Source of the DNA: Chryseobacterium sp. BGARF1
GTDB lineage: Bacteria; Bacteroidota; Bacteroidia; Flavobacteriales; Weeksellaceae
DNA length: 49,315 nt
Direction of reading: 5' to 3'
Assembly (NCBI RefSeq): GCF_001677955.1
Contig: NZ_LELA01000019.1
Span: forward strand, 1 to 49,315
Within the stretch, counting starts at the first letter, position 1; each line of letters opens with the position of its first letter. The position numbers and the translations under genes are program-made. The notes below the pieces were generated by a model, which did not search any database, had not been told where the DNA came from, and saw only the letters and a program-made list of their open reading frames with translations. Below are positions 1 to 8,330 of the stretch, piece after piece.

Positions 1-111
1 AAATAATTTAAGTAGTTCCGAATCATTTAACATACTACAAAAATATCATTTATTATTTTGCTCCCCAACTTTTGAGACTGAGCCATTTCTTGCAGCTAAT
101 CGTTTCAGTTA

Positions 112-543
112 TTATGAATTTCCTTCCAAAAACTTCCGATAATTCTCTTCGTTTTCAAAATAAGCAACTTCGTTATTATTGCCGATGACCACAATATAAG
201 CGTCGGCTTTGCTGATTTTTTTCAACGAATGCGGATCGGTTGCGTAACGAGCGCTTTCATCTTTCGGGATTTTCTCTTTGCACATATTACAGCAGCCGTA
301 GTACATTTTTCCTTCAAACGGAACTTCAATTTGCTCTTTTCCCATGTAGACATCATTGACCATACAGACCAAATTGTTGGGGACATTTTTTCCTTTTTCA
401 GGATTATTGTTTTGAATCACTTTTTTAATAGCTAATTTACTTTCTGCTCTTTCAGTTTTCATCTCTGTCTTTTTGTTTTCACAACTTGTGACAAGTATCG
501 CAGCCAATGCTGCGATACTTAGTGTTTTAATAATTAAATTCAT
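112..543 (-). CDS. TRASH/YHS-type metal-binding lipoprotein
   Basis: 143-aa predicted lipoprotein. The signal peptide ends in a lipobox (LVTSC, Cys21) followed by a charged linker. The C-terminal half carries a TRASH/YHS-like cysteine pattern: Cys60, then Cys84-Cys85-Asn-Met-Cys88. Such domains bind or sense heavy metals, especially copper. It is the last gene of a four-gene minus-strand operon, 6 nt after the RND adaptor, so a periplasmic metal-chaperone or sensor role for that pump is likely. The domain assignment is by eye. Copper rather than another metal is inferred from the Met-rich adaptor upstream. Confidence 0.85.
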   Translation of the reverse strand: MNLIIKTLSIAALAAILVTSCENKKTEMKTERAESKLAIKKVIQNNNPEKGKNVPNNLVCMVNDVYMGKEQIEVPFEGKMYYGCCNMCKEKIPKDESARYATDPHSLKKISKADAYIVVIGNNNEVAYFENEENYRKFLEGNS

Positions 544-549
544 TATGAC

Positions 550-1671
550 TTATTTTTTAGACTGATTCTTTTTAGTTGAATTGGGAACCATTGTTCCTTC
601 TGCAATTTCTTCCGAAGCCATTTTTAAAATTTTGTCACCTTCGGATAAATCCCCAAAAACTTCTACTTTATCATCCATTATTCTGCCTTTACTCACGGGA
701 ATATTTTTGGTCTTCCCATTTTCTACCCTAATTATATAAATGCCAATTCCACTTTCTACCACAGCTATTTTTGGAACAAAAAAGGTAGCTTCTGTATTTT
801 GTAGCGGAATATTGGTTTCTGCAACCATATAAGGTTTCAAGACATTTTTTACATTGATAAAATCAGCTTCTATTTTCTCGGAACGCAGTTTGGCATCCAA
901 ACTTCCAGATTTTCTGCTGACTAATGCCATGTGCTTTATCTGCGGTTGTGAACGCACATAAAACCGAATGGTATCCCCTATTTTAATGTAAGGCGTATTG
1001 GCCTCCGGAACCGAAAGATTCAGTCGTAATTTTTGATTATTTTCAATCACCAAAAGTGGCTCTTTACTCATCGGGCTTACATAAGCTCCCAAATCTACAC
1101 TTCTATCGGTAATGATCCCACTAAAAGGCGCTCTTATGACCAAATAATCATTAATGTTTCTAATTTCATTGTAGGCTGAGAGAGCCGCAGCCAATTGTGA
1201 CTCGTCTGAAAGTTTACGCGCTTTGATTTGATCTATTGCGTCTTTTGCCATTGCTCCTTTGGTTTCATCAGCTTTCAACATTCTGTCGTAAGTTGATTTT
1301 GTAGAAATATAAATGGCTTCCTGAGCCTGTACCTTTGCTTTTACATTCGCAATTTGTGAAACAATTTCGGGCGCTTCTAATATCATTAAGATTTGCCCTT
1401 TCGAAACCTTATCGCCAATATCTACTTTAATATTTTTCACATAACTGTTTACTTTTGCAAACAATTCGGTTTGTTCGTAAGGTTTTAATTCACCTGCTAA
1501 TTTTAAAGGAACCAACGGATTAGATCTCGAGATCTCAATCGTTTCCATCATATTCATCATTCCCATTCCTTCCATCGCTGGTTTGGGTTGATCATTATCT
1601 TTATTTTCATTGGTGTTGCAAGCTGCTAAAATCATTAAAGCTGCAAACGGAATTATATTTTTTAATTGCAT
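550..1671 (-). CDS. RND efflux periplasmic adaptor (membrane fusion protein)
   Basis: 373-aa lipoprotein adaptor (lipobox Cys18) that would bridge the inner-membrane RND pump and the TolC channel. The order is typical: a short N-terminal linker, a biotinyl-lipoyl half with VDIGDKVSKGQ, a helical hairpin at about 100-170, the second lipoyl half (IRAPFSGIITDRSVDLGAYV), then beta-barrel and membrane-proximal domains. Just after the lipidated Cys, residues 33-43 contain six methionines (MEGMGMMNMME). This recalls the Met-rich N-terminus with which CusB takes Cu(I). The gene lies 4 nt after the RND gene, so co-translation is likely. The metal substrate is an inference. Confidence 0.92.
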   Translation of the reverse strand: MQLKNIIPFAALMILAACNTNENKDNDQPKPAMEGMGMMNMMETIEISRSNPLVPLKLAGELKPYEQTELFAKVNSYVKNIKVDIGDKVSKGQILMILEAPEIVSQIANVKAKVQAQEAIYISTKSTYDRMLKADETKGAMAKDAIDQIKARKLSDESQLAAALSAYNEIRNINDYLVIRAPFSGIITDRSVDLGAYVSPMSKEPLLVIENNQKLRLNLSVPEANTPYIKIGDTIRFYVRSQPQIKHMALVSRKSGSLDAKLRSEKIEADFINVKNVLKPYMVAETNIPLQNTEATFFVPKIAVVESGIGIYIIRVENGKTKNIPVSKGRIMDDKVEVFGDLSEGDKILKMASEEIAEGTMVPNSTKKNQSKK

Positions 1672-1675
1672 AGTT

Positions 1676-4600
1676 TTATAAATTTGATTTGATAAAATGA
1701 ATACTGTTTTCGTCTTCAGGATCTAAGGAAAGAGAGATGATGCTTGCTTTTTTCTGCATCCAGCCAAATACCAATGGAAGGATAATTAATACCGAGAAGG
1801 TAGAGAATAACAATCCGCCAATCACGGCTCTTCCCAAAGGTGCGATCTGATCTCCACCTTCACCAAAACCAATCGCCATAGGTAACATTCCTGCAATCAT
1901 CGCTAAAGTGGTCATGATAATTGGGCGGATACGCAATTTAGCAGCTTCCACTCCTGAATTAACAGCATCATTGTTTGATCTCCTTAATGTTTCAGCATTA
2001 CTGATGAGCAATACAGCGTTCGCAATCGACACTCCTACAGACATAATTAAACCCATGTAAGATTGAAGATTTAAAGTTGATCCCGTAATATTTAACATCA
2101 ATAAAGCCCCAACTACAACAAATGGTATCGTTGATAAAATAACAATGGACACTCGGAACGATTGAAAAGTGGCTGCGAGCATTAAAAAGATAACGAAAAC
2201 AGCAATCAGCAATCCTATAGCCAAACTAGATAATGTTTCTTCTAAAACAGGAACCATTCCTGCAAGTTCGATATTGACACCTTTAGGTAATTCACCCAAA
2301 GAAGCGATGGCTGCATGTACATCTTTAGAAGCTTGTTCTAAATCTTTTTTATACAAATTAACGGTGACTGTGGTATAGCCCATTGTTCCTAAATTATAAC
2401 TTTCGCCGAATTCTTTTGTAGGAGTAATAGTTGCTACATCTCCTAAAACTGGTCGGTCTGAATTTTTGCTCAGCGGTAAATTTGCCAGTTCATCTTTACT
2501 ATTCAAAATATTTTGTGGCGTTTGCACCTGTACATCGTAAGCAATCCCCATCATTCCGCCTACCCAAAAGTTTTTGTTGGTATACCGTGTAGAAGCGGTT
2601 GCCGCAACTAATGATTTGGAAATATCCTGAACATCTAATCCCAATTGTGCAGCACGTGTACGATCGATATTAATTTGCATCGCAGGATAATCCATTGATT
2701 GAGGAATTTGCTGATCCCGCAAATACTCGATCTCTTTTAATTTCGCCAAAAGCTTGTTTGCATACATCCTATTCATCTTTTTCATCATTCCCGACACCCT
2801 AATTTCAATAGGCGTATTGGTACCTTGGCTCAAAATTTTCTCCGTTAATTCTATCGGTTCAAAAGAAATAGACAGTTCGGGCATTTTTTCTTTATAATAT
2901 GCTCTCAGTTTATCTTTCAACTCATCCGAATTACCTTTAAAATCTTTCAAAGCCACTTGCATTAAAGCTTCGTGCGGACCTGCATTGTACAAATAAATTG
3001 GGCTCACCGCAAAAGTCGATGGATGTTGACCAATAAATACCGATGAGATAGCAATATTATCTTCCCCAACATTCTTTTTAAGATGTGATAAAAATGTTTT
3101 CACTTTCATTTCTGTCACTTCAATTCGTGTACCTTCAGCTGCTTTTATACGAACCTGAAACTGTCGTGAATTGGAAGTGGGCAACACATCTTTCCCTGTG
3201 ATTTGATACAACGCAAAACCTCCAGCCAAAACAACAACTAAACTTAAGCTGACAATCATTTTCGTTTGCTTGGTAAGCTTTGTCAAAAAATTCACAAAAC
3301 TATTTCTGAATTTTGAAAACCAATCTTCTTTGTGTGCTGGATTTTCACAATGGCCATTAGTATGTTTCATTAACCAATTTGCCATTACCGGTACAAAAGT
3401 TTGGGATAACAAAAACGAAACAATCATAGAAAAACCAATAGCCATCGCCAAAGGCATAAACAAAGAACCCGGAATTCCTGTCATCATAAAAGCCGGAGCA
3501 AATACCGCCAAAATACACAGCATAATCAATAATTTTGGAAACGCAATTTCTTTACACGCATCCCAAATAGCCTGAGCTTTAGATTTTTTCATCGCAAAAT
3601 GTTGATGAATATTTTCAATCGTCACCGTACTTTCATCCACCAAAATCCCGATTGCCAATGCCAAGCCAGAAAGCGACATGATATTGATGGTTTGCCCGAA
3701 TAGTTTTAAAAACAAAACTCCCGAAATAATAGAAATAGGAATCGTCATAATCACAATCAATGCAGCACGACGGTCATTTAAGAATAAAAGCACCATCAGC
3801 CCCGTAAGCAAAGCACCCAAAACACCTTCCACAACCAAACTTTTCAATGCATTGGTAATGTAAACCGACTGGTCAAATTCATAAGAAATCGTTACATCAT
3901 CAGGCATATTTCGTTGAATATTCGGTAATTCTTTTTTCAAAGTATTCACAACATCCAAAGTTGAAGCATTTCCGGCTTTGGCAATATTGATATATACAGA
4001 CCGTTTTCCATCGACCAAAGCATAACCCGTTGCAATGTCGGCTCCGTCTTTTATAGTCGCCACATCACGGATATATACATTGTCTACAGAACCTTTAAAG
4101 ATGGGAATATCGCCCAACTCAGCCACTTCTTTTACCGTATTATTGGTTGGTGTTAAATAATTTTTATTCCCGATATATACATTTCCCGAAGGCGATGTGA
4201 TGTTGTTGCGGCTGATGGCTTCAACAATTTGCTCAGGAGATAAATTATGTGACCGAAGTTTATACGGATCAATATTCACCTCAATTGTACGCGGGCTTCC
4301 TCCAAAAGGTGGCGCAGTCGTCAATCCGGGAATTTTGATCAAAAACGGACGGGCATTGAAATTAGCAATATCCTGTAACTGATTGTTGGTTTTGGTATTA
4401 CTTCTGAAAACCAACTGACCAACCGGCTGAGATGATGCATCAAAACGAATAATAAACGGTGGCGGCGTTCCCGGAGGTAAAAACACCTGAGAACGGTTTG
4501 ACAAAGCATTGATTGTGGCAATGGCTTCACCCATTTCTGTTCCTTCATAAAAGGTAACTTTCATGAGGGTAAGTCCTTGTGTATTTTTAGATTCTATAGT

Positions 4601-4834
4601 CTTGATACCATTTGTAAAAAGCATCATATTGACATACATTTTGGTAAAATAACCCTCCATTTGTTGTGGCGTATATCCATTGAAAGAGTGGGCAACATAC
4701 ACCACCGGCAAATCCATTTCTGGTAAAATATCTACCTTGATTTCCTTGATTGCTTTTAAACCAAAAAACAGCAATCCAAGCACCAAAACCATAATCGCTA
4801 TGGGTTTTCGCAGTGCGAATTTTATCATATTCAC
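1676..4834 (-). CDS. RND efflux permease (AcrB/CusA superfamily)
   Basis: 1052-aa inner-membrane proton-driven pump of normal RND length. It has an N-terminal TM helix, a large periplasmic loop, TM2-6 (about 330-500), a second periplasmic loop and TM8-12 (about 870-1030). TM4 reads LAIGILVDESTVTIEN. This is closer to drug-type (HAE) pumps than to the VDGA/VDAA signature of CzcA/CusA metal pumps, so sequence alone does not prove a metal substrate. The neighbouring TRASH lipoprotein and Met-rich adaptor favour metal or copper export. It forms a tripartite set with the adaptor and TolC protein encoded beside it. Confidence 0.94.
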   Translation of the reverse strand: MNMIKFALRKPIAIMVLVLGLLFFGLKAIKEIKVDILPEMDLPVVYVAHSFNGYTPQQMEGYFTKMYVNMMLFTNGIKTIESKNTQGLTLMKVTFYEGTEMGEAIATINALSNRSQVFLPPGTPPPFIIRFDASSQPVGQLVFRSNTKTNNQLQDIANFNARPFLIKIPGLTTAPPFGGSPRTIEVNIDPYKLRSHNLSPEQIVEAISRNNITSPSGNVYIGNKNYLTPTNNTVKEVAELGDIPIFKGSVDNVYIRDVATIKDGADIATGYALVDGKRSVYINIAKAGNASTLDVVNTLKKELPNIQRNMPDDVTISYEFDQSVYITNALKSLVVEGVLGALLTGLMVLLFLNDRRAALIVIMTIPISIISGVLFLKLFGQTINIMSLSGLALAIGILVDESTVTIENIHQHFAMKKSKAQAIWDACKEIAFPKLLIMLCILAVFAPAFMMTGIPGSLFMPLAMAIGFSMIVSFLLSQTFVPVMANWLMKHTNGHCENPAHKEDWFSKFRNSFVNFLTKLTKQTKMIVSLSLVVVLAGGFALYQITGKDVLPTSNSRQFQVRIKAAEGTRIEVTEMKVKTFLSHLKKNVGEDNIAISSVFIGQHPSTFAVSPIYLYNAGPHEALMQVALKDFKGNSDELKDKLRAYYKEKMPELSISFEPIELTEKILSQGTNTPIEIRVSGMMKKMNRMYANKLLAKLKEIEYLRDQQIPQSMDYPAMQINIDRTRAAQLGLDVQDISKSLVAATASTRYTNKNFWVGGMMGIAYDVQVQTPQNILNSKDELANLPLSKNSDRPVLGDVATITPTKEFGESYNLGTMGYTTVTVNLYKKDLEQASKDVHAAIASLGELPKGVNIELAGMVPVLEETLSSLAIGLLIAVFVIFLMLAATFQSFRVSIVILSTIPFVVVGALLMLNITGSTLNLQSYMGLIMSVGVSIANAVLLISNAETLRRSNNDAVNSGVEAAKLRIRPIIMTTLAMIAGMLPMAIGFGEGGDQIAPLGRAVIGGLLFSTFSVLIILPLVFGWMQKKASIISLSLDPEDENSIHFIKSNL

Positions 4835-4853
4835 ATTGAAATTTCTTAATAGG

Positions 4854-6236
4854 TTATGGTATTAATATTTGAATATCACCTTGCGCAGAAGCCAATAACA
4901 ATAAGGCTTGCCACACATTATTCTGAGCAATTTCGTAATCAATTTCGGCTCTGTTTAAACCATACAATGCTTGCGTAAAATCAACCAAAGTTGTTAATCC
5001 GTTTTCATACAAAGCGGTTTGTTGCTTGTGTGCTAAAGCAGCAGCTTCTAACTGAATTTCGGTTTCATCAAAATTGAGATAAGCATTATTGAGCTGTTCA
5101 TTAGCTTGATGTGACAAGGTCTTCAGCTCTTTTTGTTGCGCATCAAAAGTATATTGCAGCGATTTTGTTAAGAATTGCTGCTCTTTTATTTTTGTATTAA
5201 AACGGAAAATATTAGTGATATTCCAACTAAGAGAAATCCCCAAAAGATAATTACCTCGGTCAATTCCCACCCCTTTTAAATAGCTTAGAGAATAAGCTGA
5301 GTTATCTTGGGCATAATTAGCTTCAAAACCAGAACCTCGACCCTGAACAACACCAAACGCCGATACATTTGGTTTTTTATGAGCTTTCAAAACTTCAATG
5401 CTTTGTTCACTTTCATTGATTTTGGTTTGTTGCCATTGCAAATACGGATGCTTTTCAATATTGTCTTCTGCTATTTGTACTAAATTATTTGGAAGTGAAG
5501 TGCTGTACAAACTATCCAATTGATAGAGTTTAAAATCATCATTAATTAACACCGCGAGCTGTTTAGACCATTCCAATTCTTTATCATAAGCTTTTATTTG
5601 CAAGGACTTAGCATTAGACCATTCAGCTTTTGCCAATTGCGCATCAACTTCGGGAATCAATCCGCTTTTAGCTCGCGCATTGGTCATTTCATAAAAAACC
5701 TGCGCCCGTTCTGTATTTTTTTCCTGAACGAATTTTATTCTCTGACTTGCTAATAAATTGAGATAAGCCGCACTTACTTTTATTTGTTGTTGAAAAACTT
5801 CCTGTTGCAAATCGGCTTTGGCGGTTAATTCTTTTTTGCTTCCCAATTCTACCTGATTTTTAATTCTTCCGAATGAAAATACATTCCAGTTGATATTTGC
5901 AAAATAGAGAGAGCCAAAAGCGGCGTTCCAGTTCTGTTCTGCCAAAGGCATTGATGTAGCGGCAGAAGCTAATCCGCCATAAGCATACATGGGACCGTGC
6001 TGCACATTGATAGTTCCGAAACTTTGTTGGGCAGAAAGCGTAAAATCGGGTAAATATTGTTGCTTTTGAAAAGCTGTATTTTGAGCCGAAGCATCGACTA
6101 ATTGTTGTTTTACTTTTATTTTATCGTATTGATCTTGGGTACGATAAAGAGCATCTTCCAGTTTCAATATCTGACCATAGCTATTTAAATAGCAAAGCGA
6201 TACTAAAATCACAGATGCAATGAATTTTAATTTCAT
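4854..6236 (-). CDS. TolC-family outer-membrane efflux protein
   Basis: 460-aa outer-membrane channel of the tripartite efflux system. It has a signal peptide (MKLKFIASVILVSLCYLNSYGQ) and two repeated long alpha-helical/beta modules rich in Gln, Ala and Asn, as in TolC/CusC. It is first in the minus-strand operon, 19 nt before the RND gene. Its upstream region is occupied by the inverted-repeat element at 6263-6454, so its promoter either lies in that element or in the short stretch between. No -7 box was found with confidence. Confidence 0.92.
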   Translation of the reverse strand: MKLKFIASVILVSLCYLNSYGQILKLEDALYRTQDQYDKIKVKQQLVDASAQNTAFQKQQYLPDFTLSAQQSFGTINVQHGPMYAYGGLASAATSMPLAEQNWNAAFGSLYFANINWNVFSFGRIKNQVELGSKKELTAKADLQQEVFQQQIKVSAAYLNLLASQRIKFVQEKNTERAQVFYEMTNARAKSGLIPEVDAQLAKAEWSNAKSLQIKAYDKELEWSKQLAVLINDDFKLYQLDSLYSTSLPNNLVQIAEDNIEKHPYLQWQQTKINESEQSIEVLKAHKKPNVSAFGVVQGRGSGFEANYAQDNSAYSLSYLKGVGIDRGNYLLGISLSWNITNIFRFNTKIKEQQFLTKSLQYTFDAQQKELKTLSHQANEQLNNAYLNFDETEIQLEAAALAHKQQTALYENGLTTLVDFTQALYGLNRAEIDYEIAQNNVWQALLLLASAQGDIQILIP

Positions 6237-6262
6237 TGTATATAAAATTTAGAAATTATACC

Positions 6263-6454
6263 TTAGTACATGACAAAAAACTTAAAACATTTTTTTTCAC
6301 CGCAAAAGAATCAAAAGAAATGATTGAAAAAAGAGAAAATCAAAAGTTCTCAAAATGTAAAATTTTCAATTATTCTTATTTTGCTAGCTTTTGAATAGCT
6401 TATTCCATTATAGAATCTTTTGTCGCTTTTGCGGTAAAAAATATCATGTACTAA
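6263..6454. repeat. 192-bp intergenic element with inverted termini (MITE-like or structured RNA)
   Basis: The ends are perfect inverted repeats: TTAGTACATGA at 6263-6273 and TCATGTACTAA at 6444-6454. A second inner pair follows: TTTTTTCACCGCAAAAG at 6292-6308 against CTTTTGCGGTAAAAAA at 6426-6441. Pairing continues inward (CAAAAG 6312-6317 with CTTTTG) after a 3-nt mismatch. It fills nearly the whole gap between the efflux operon and the HYC_CC_PP gene and encodes no protein. It could be a non-autonomous transposable element or a long regulatory hairpin. No clear target-site duplication is visible. Confidence 0.7.
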
Positions 6455-6524
6455 AAAATTAGACATAAAAATGTAGGGCAGAATCGAGAAATCGAAACTG
6501 CTTTATGAGATTTTTAGTCTAAAA

Positions 6525-6953
6525 TCAAATTCTATAAACGCAATGTAAAATATAAAGAGGATTGCCCTGAATAGGGACTTTTGAAGAAGGATAATTTGTG
6601 TTTTTTTCAGTTTTTAAAAGGATGGTTTTTACATCGAAAACTGCCCCCAACATTTTGTTTGGAATAGCATCGCCCAAAAACTTTACCGAAAAATCAAAAT
6701 TATTTTGCTTTTTTACGCTGTCATCTACTTTTACAAATTCAGCTTGGTGTTGGCAGCAACCTTTCTTTTTATCTTTTAAATTTTTATCCTTTTTAGAACA
6801 AATAGGACAAGGTTTGTCTTGGTTTTGAAACTGAGTATTTGTAAAACTATAAACTTTACTCGTCATTTCTTTGCATAAATGCGAATATTGGGTAAAGCCC
6901 GAAGCCAATACCAAATAAAATAATGAAAGAAATATAACAAGTGATTTTTTCAT
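6525..6953 (-). CDS. HYC_CC_PP family Cys/His-rich exported protein
   Basis: 142 aa from the start codon at 6953. The open frame extends eight codons further upstream, but the signal peptide (MKKSLVIFLSLFYLVLASGF) begins here. Conserved points are an H-x-C pair (His25, Cys27), CPIC (Cys49, Cys52), a Lys-rich loop, then CCQH (Cys66, Cys67, His69). This matches the HYC_CC_PP family of Bacteroidetes, often found beside metal-efflux genes. A periplasmic metal-binding role is likely but unproven. Its product reads toward the efflux operon on the same strand, separated by the 192-bp element. Confidence 0.8.
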   Translation of the reverse strand: MKKSLVIFLSLFYLVLASGFTQYSHLCKEMTSKVYSFTNTQFQNQDKPCPICSKKDKNLKDKKKGCCQHQAEFVKVDDSVKKQNNFDFSVKFLGDAIPNKMLGAVFDVKTILLKTEKNTNYPSSKVPIQGNPLYILHCVYRI

Positions 6954-6964
6954 TCTGTACAATG

Positions 6965-6987
6965 CAAATATATACAAACTATTTGTA
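6965..6987 (-). promoter_or_regulatory. -7 box and palindromic operator candidate for the HYC_CC_PP gene
   Basis: On the minus strand TATATTTG (6972-6965) is a perfect Bacteroidetes TAnnTTTG -7 box. Immediately upstream lies a palindrome TACAAA-N3-TTTGTA (6973-6987), a possible regulator site. The inferred transcription start is only about 5 nt from the start codon at 6953. Confidence 0.5.
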
Positions 6988-7066
6988 GAAAATATATTTT
7001 AAGAAATGACATTTAGACACCTCAGAGATAACCTAATGTATGATTAAAACATCTTTACTTTAATAA

Positions 7067-8326
7067 CTAATCTTCATAAACAATATATTTACTTCTGATT
7101 TTTGAAAACTTCTCAAGATCTGCTTTCCAAGATGACTTTATTTCTTTTTCAGATTTACCAGAGACAATTTGTTTTCTCAGCTCATCGCTTCCGGCTAAAG
7201 TATCAAAGAAAAGATTTTTAAGGAAGAAATCCTGTTGAGGGTTTTTATAGTTTTTATATGCTTTGATCAACCATTCTAAATTGATTTCCCGTAAGTTTTT
7301 AGAATAATCAGAAAGATTTTCACCATAGCATAATTTACCATTCAGAAAAGGATCTTTAGCTCCGAAATTTGGCTTTGGAGTAAACTGGTAAGGTAAATCT
7401 TTTGTCCAAGGAGAACCATACACCTGAAACGGAAGATTAGTTCCTCGCCCTACCGAAACCTGAGTTCCTTCAAAAAAACATAAGCTTGGATATAAGTTAA
7501 TCGATTTATCGTTCGGCAAATTGGGAGACGGTTTATCTAAAATTGCATAGCGCTTTTTCTTATGGTAATTCTTCATTTCAATCAAAGTATATTTTGCCTG
7601 AACTCCGTTTTTTAACCATTTTTCACCGTTTACCATTTTTCCGTATTCACCGATGGTTAACCCATACACCACAGGAACTTCGTGCATTCCTACAAAGCTT
7701 TCCCATTTTTTCTTTAAAACAGGTCCGTCAATATATCCATCATGCGGATTTGGTCGATCCAGAACCATGATTTCCACATTATTTTCAGCTGCGGCTTCCA
7801 TTAAATACGTTAAAGTTGAGATGTAAGTATAGAATCTTACTCCAACATCCTGAATGTCGAAAACAACTACATCAATACCTTTTAGCTGATCCGGTTTTGG
7901 TTTTTTATTATTTCCGTAAAGAGAAACGATAGGAATTCCCGTCTTCACATCTACTCCATTTTTCACCTTTTCTCCTGCATCAGCATCACCTCTGAAACCA
8001 TGTTCGGGGGCAAAAATCGATTTGATATTGATTTTATTTTCAACTAAAAAATCAACAATGCTTAAAGTATCTATCTTCATTGCTTTTGCACAACCTGTCG
8101 AAGGATCTTTTGCTGCATTATAATATCTTACTCTTGTTACAAGCCCTGTCTGGTTGGTTACCACAGCAACTCTTTTATTTTTCAGAAGTGCAAGGTATTT
8201 TTCCGGTTGGTCTGCACCGGTTTTAAAACCCTCTTTATTTGATGTCTGAGAATAATATTGACTGAATACTCCTAAAAAAATTAGGCAAATAAGAACTAAT
8301 GTTTTAATTTTGAAATTTAAATTCAT
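7067..8326 (-). CDS. namZ: DUF1343 exo-beta-N-acetylmuramidase, NamZ family
   Basis: 419 aa, secreted: the signal peptide MNLNFKIKTLVLICLIFLG decides the start at 8326. The open frame runs 72 codons further, but that part is antisense to the divergent permease gene. DUF1343 features include FAPEHGFRGDADAGEKV, FDIQDVGVRFYTYISTL and LDRPNPHDGYIDGP. NamZ enzymes release terminal MurNAc from peptidoglycan-derived chains for cell-wall recycling. The family is known from B. subtilis NamZ (YbbC) and Bacteroidetes homologues. The start codon is 4 nt from that of the divergent permease. Confidence 0.88.
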   Translation of the reverse strand: MNLNFKIKTLVLICLIFLGVFSQYYSQTSNKEGFKTGADQPEKYLALLKNKRVAVVTNQTGLVTRVRYYNAAKDPSTGCAKAMKIDTLSIVDFLVENKINIKSIFAPEHGFRGDADAGEKVKNGVDVKTGIPIVSLYGNNKKPKPDQLKGIDVVVFDIQDVGVRFYTYISTLTYLMEAAAENNVEIMVLDRPNPHDGYIDGPVLKKKWESFVGMHEVPVVYGLTIGEYGKMVNGEKWLKNGVQAKYTLIEMKNYHKKKRYAILDKPSPNLPNDKSINLYPSLCFFEGTQVSVGRGTNLPFQVYGSPWTKDLPYQFTPKPNFGAKDPFLNGKLCYGENLSDYSKNLREINLEWLIKAYKNYKNPQQDFFLKNLFFDTLAGSDELRKQIVSGKSEKEIKSSWKADLEKFSKIRSKYIVYED

Positions 8327-8330
8327 AAGC

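Noticed and set aside
1676..4834. Naming the RND pump CusA or CzcA
   Set aside because: TM4 lacks the metal-pump signature; only the neighbours point to metal.
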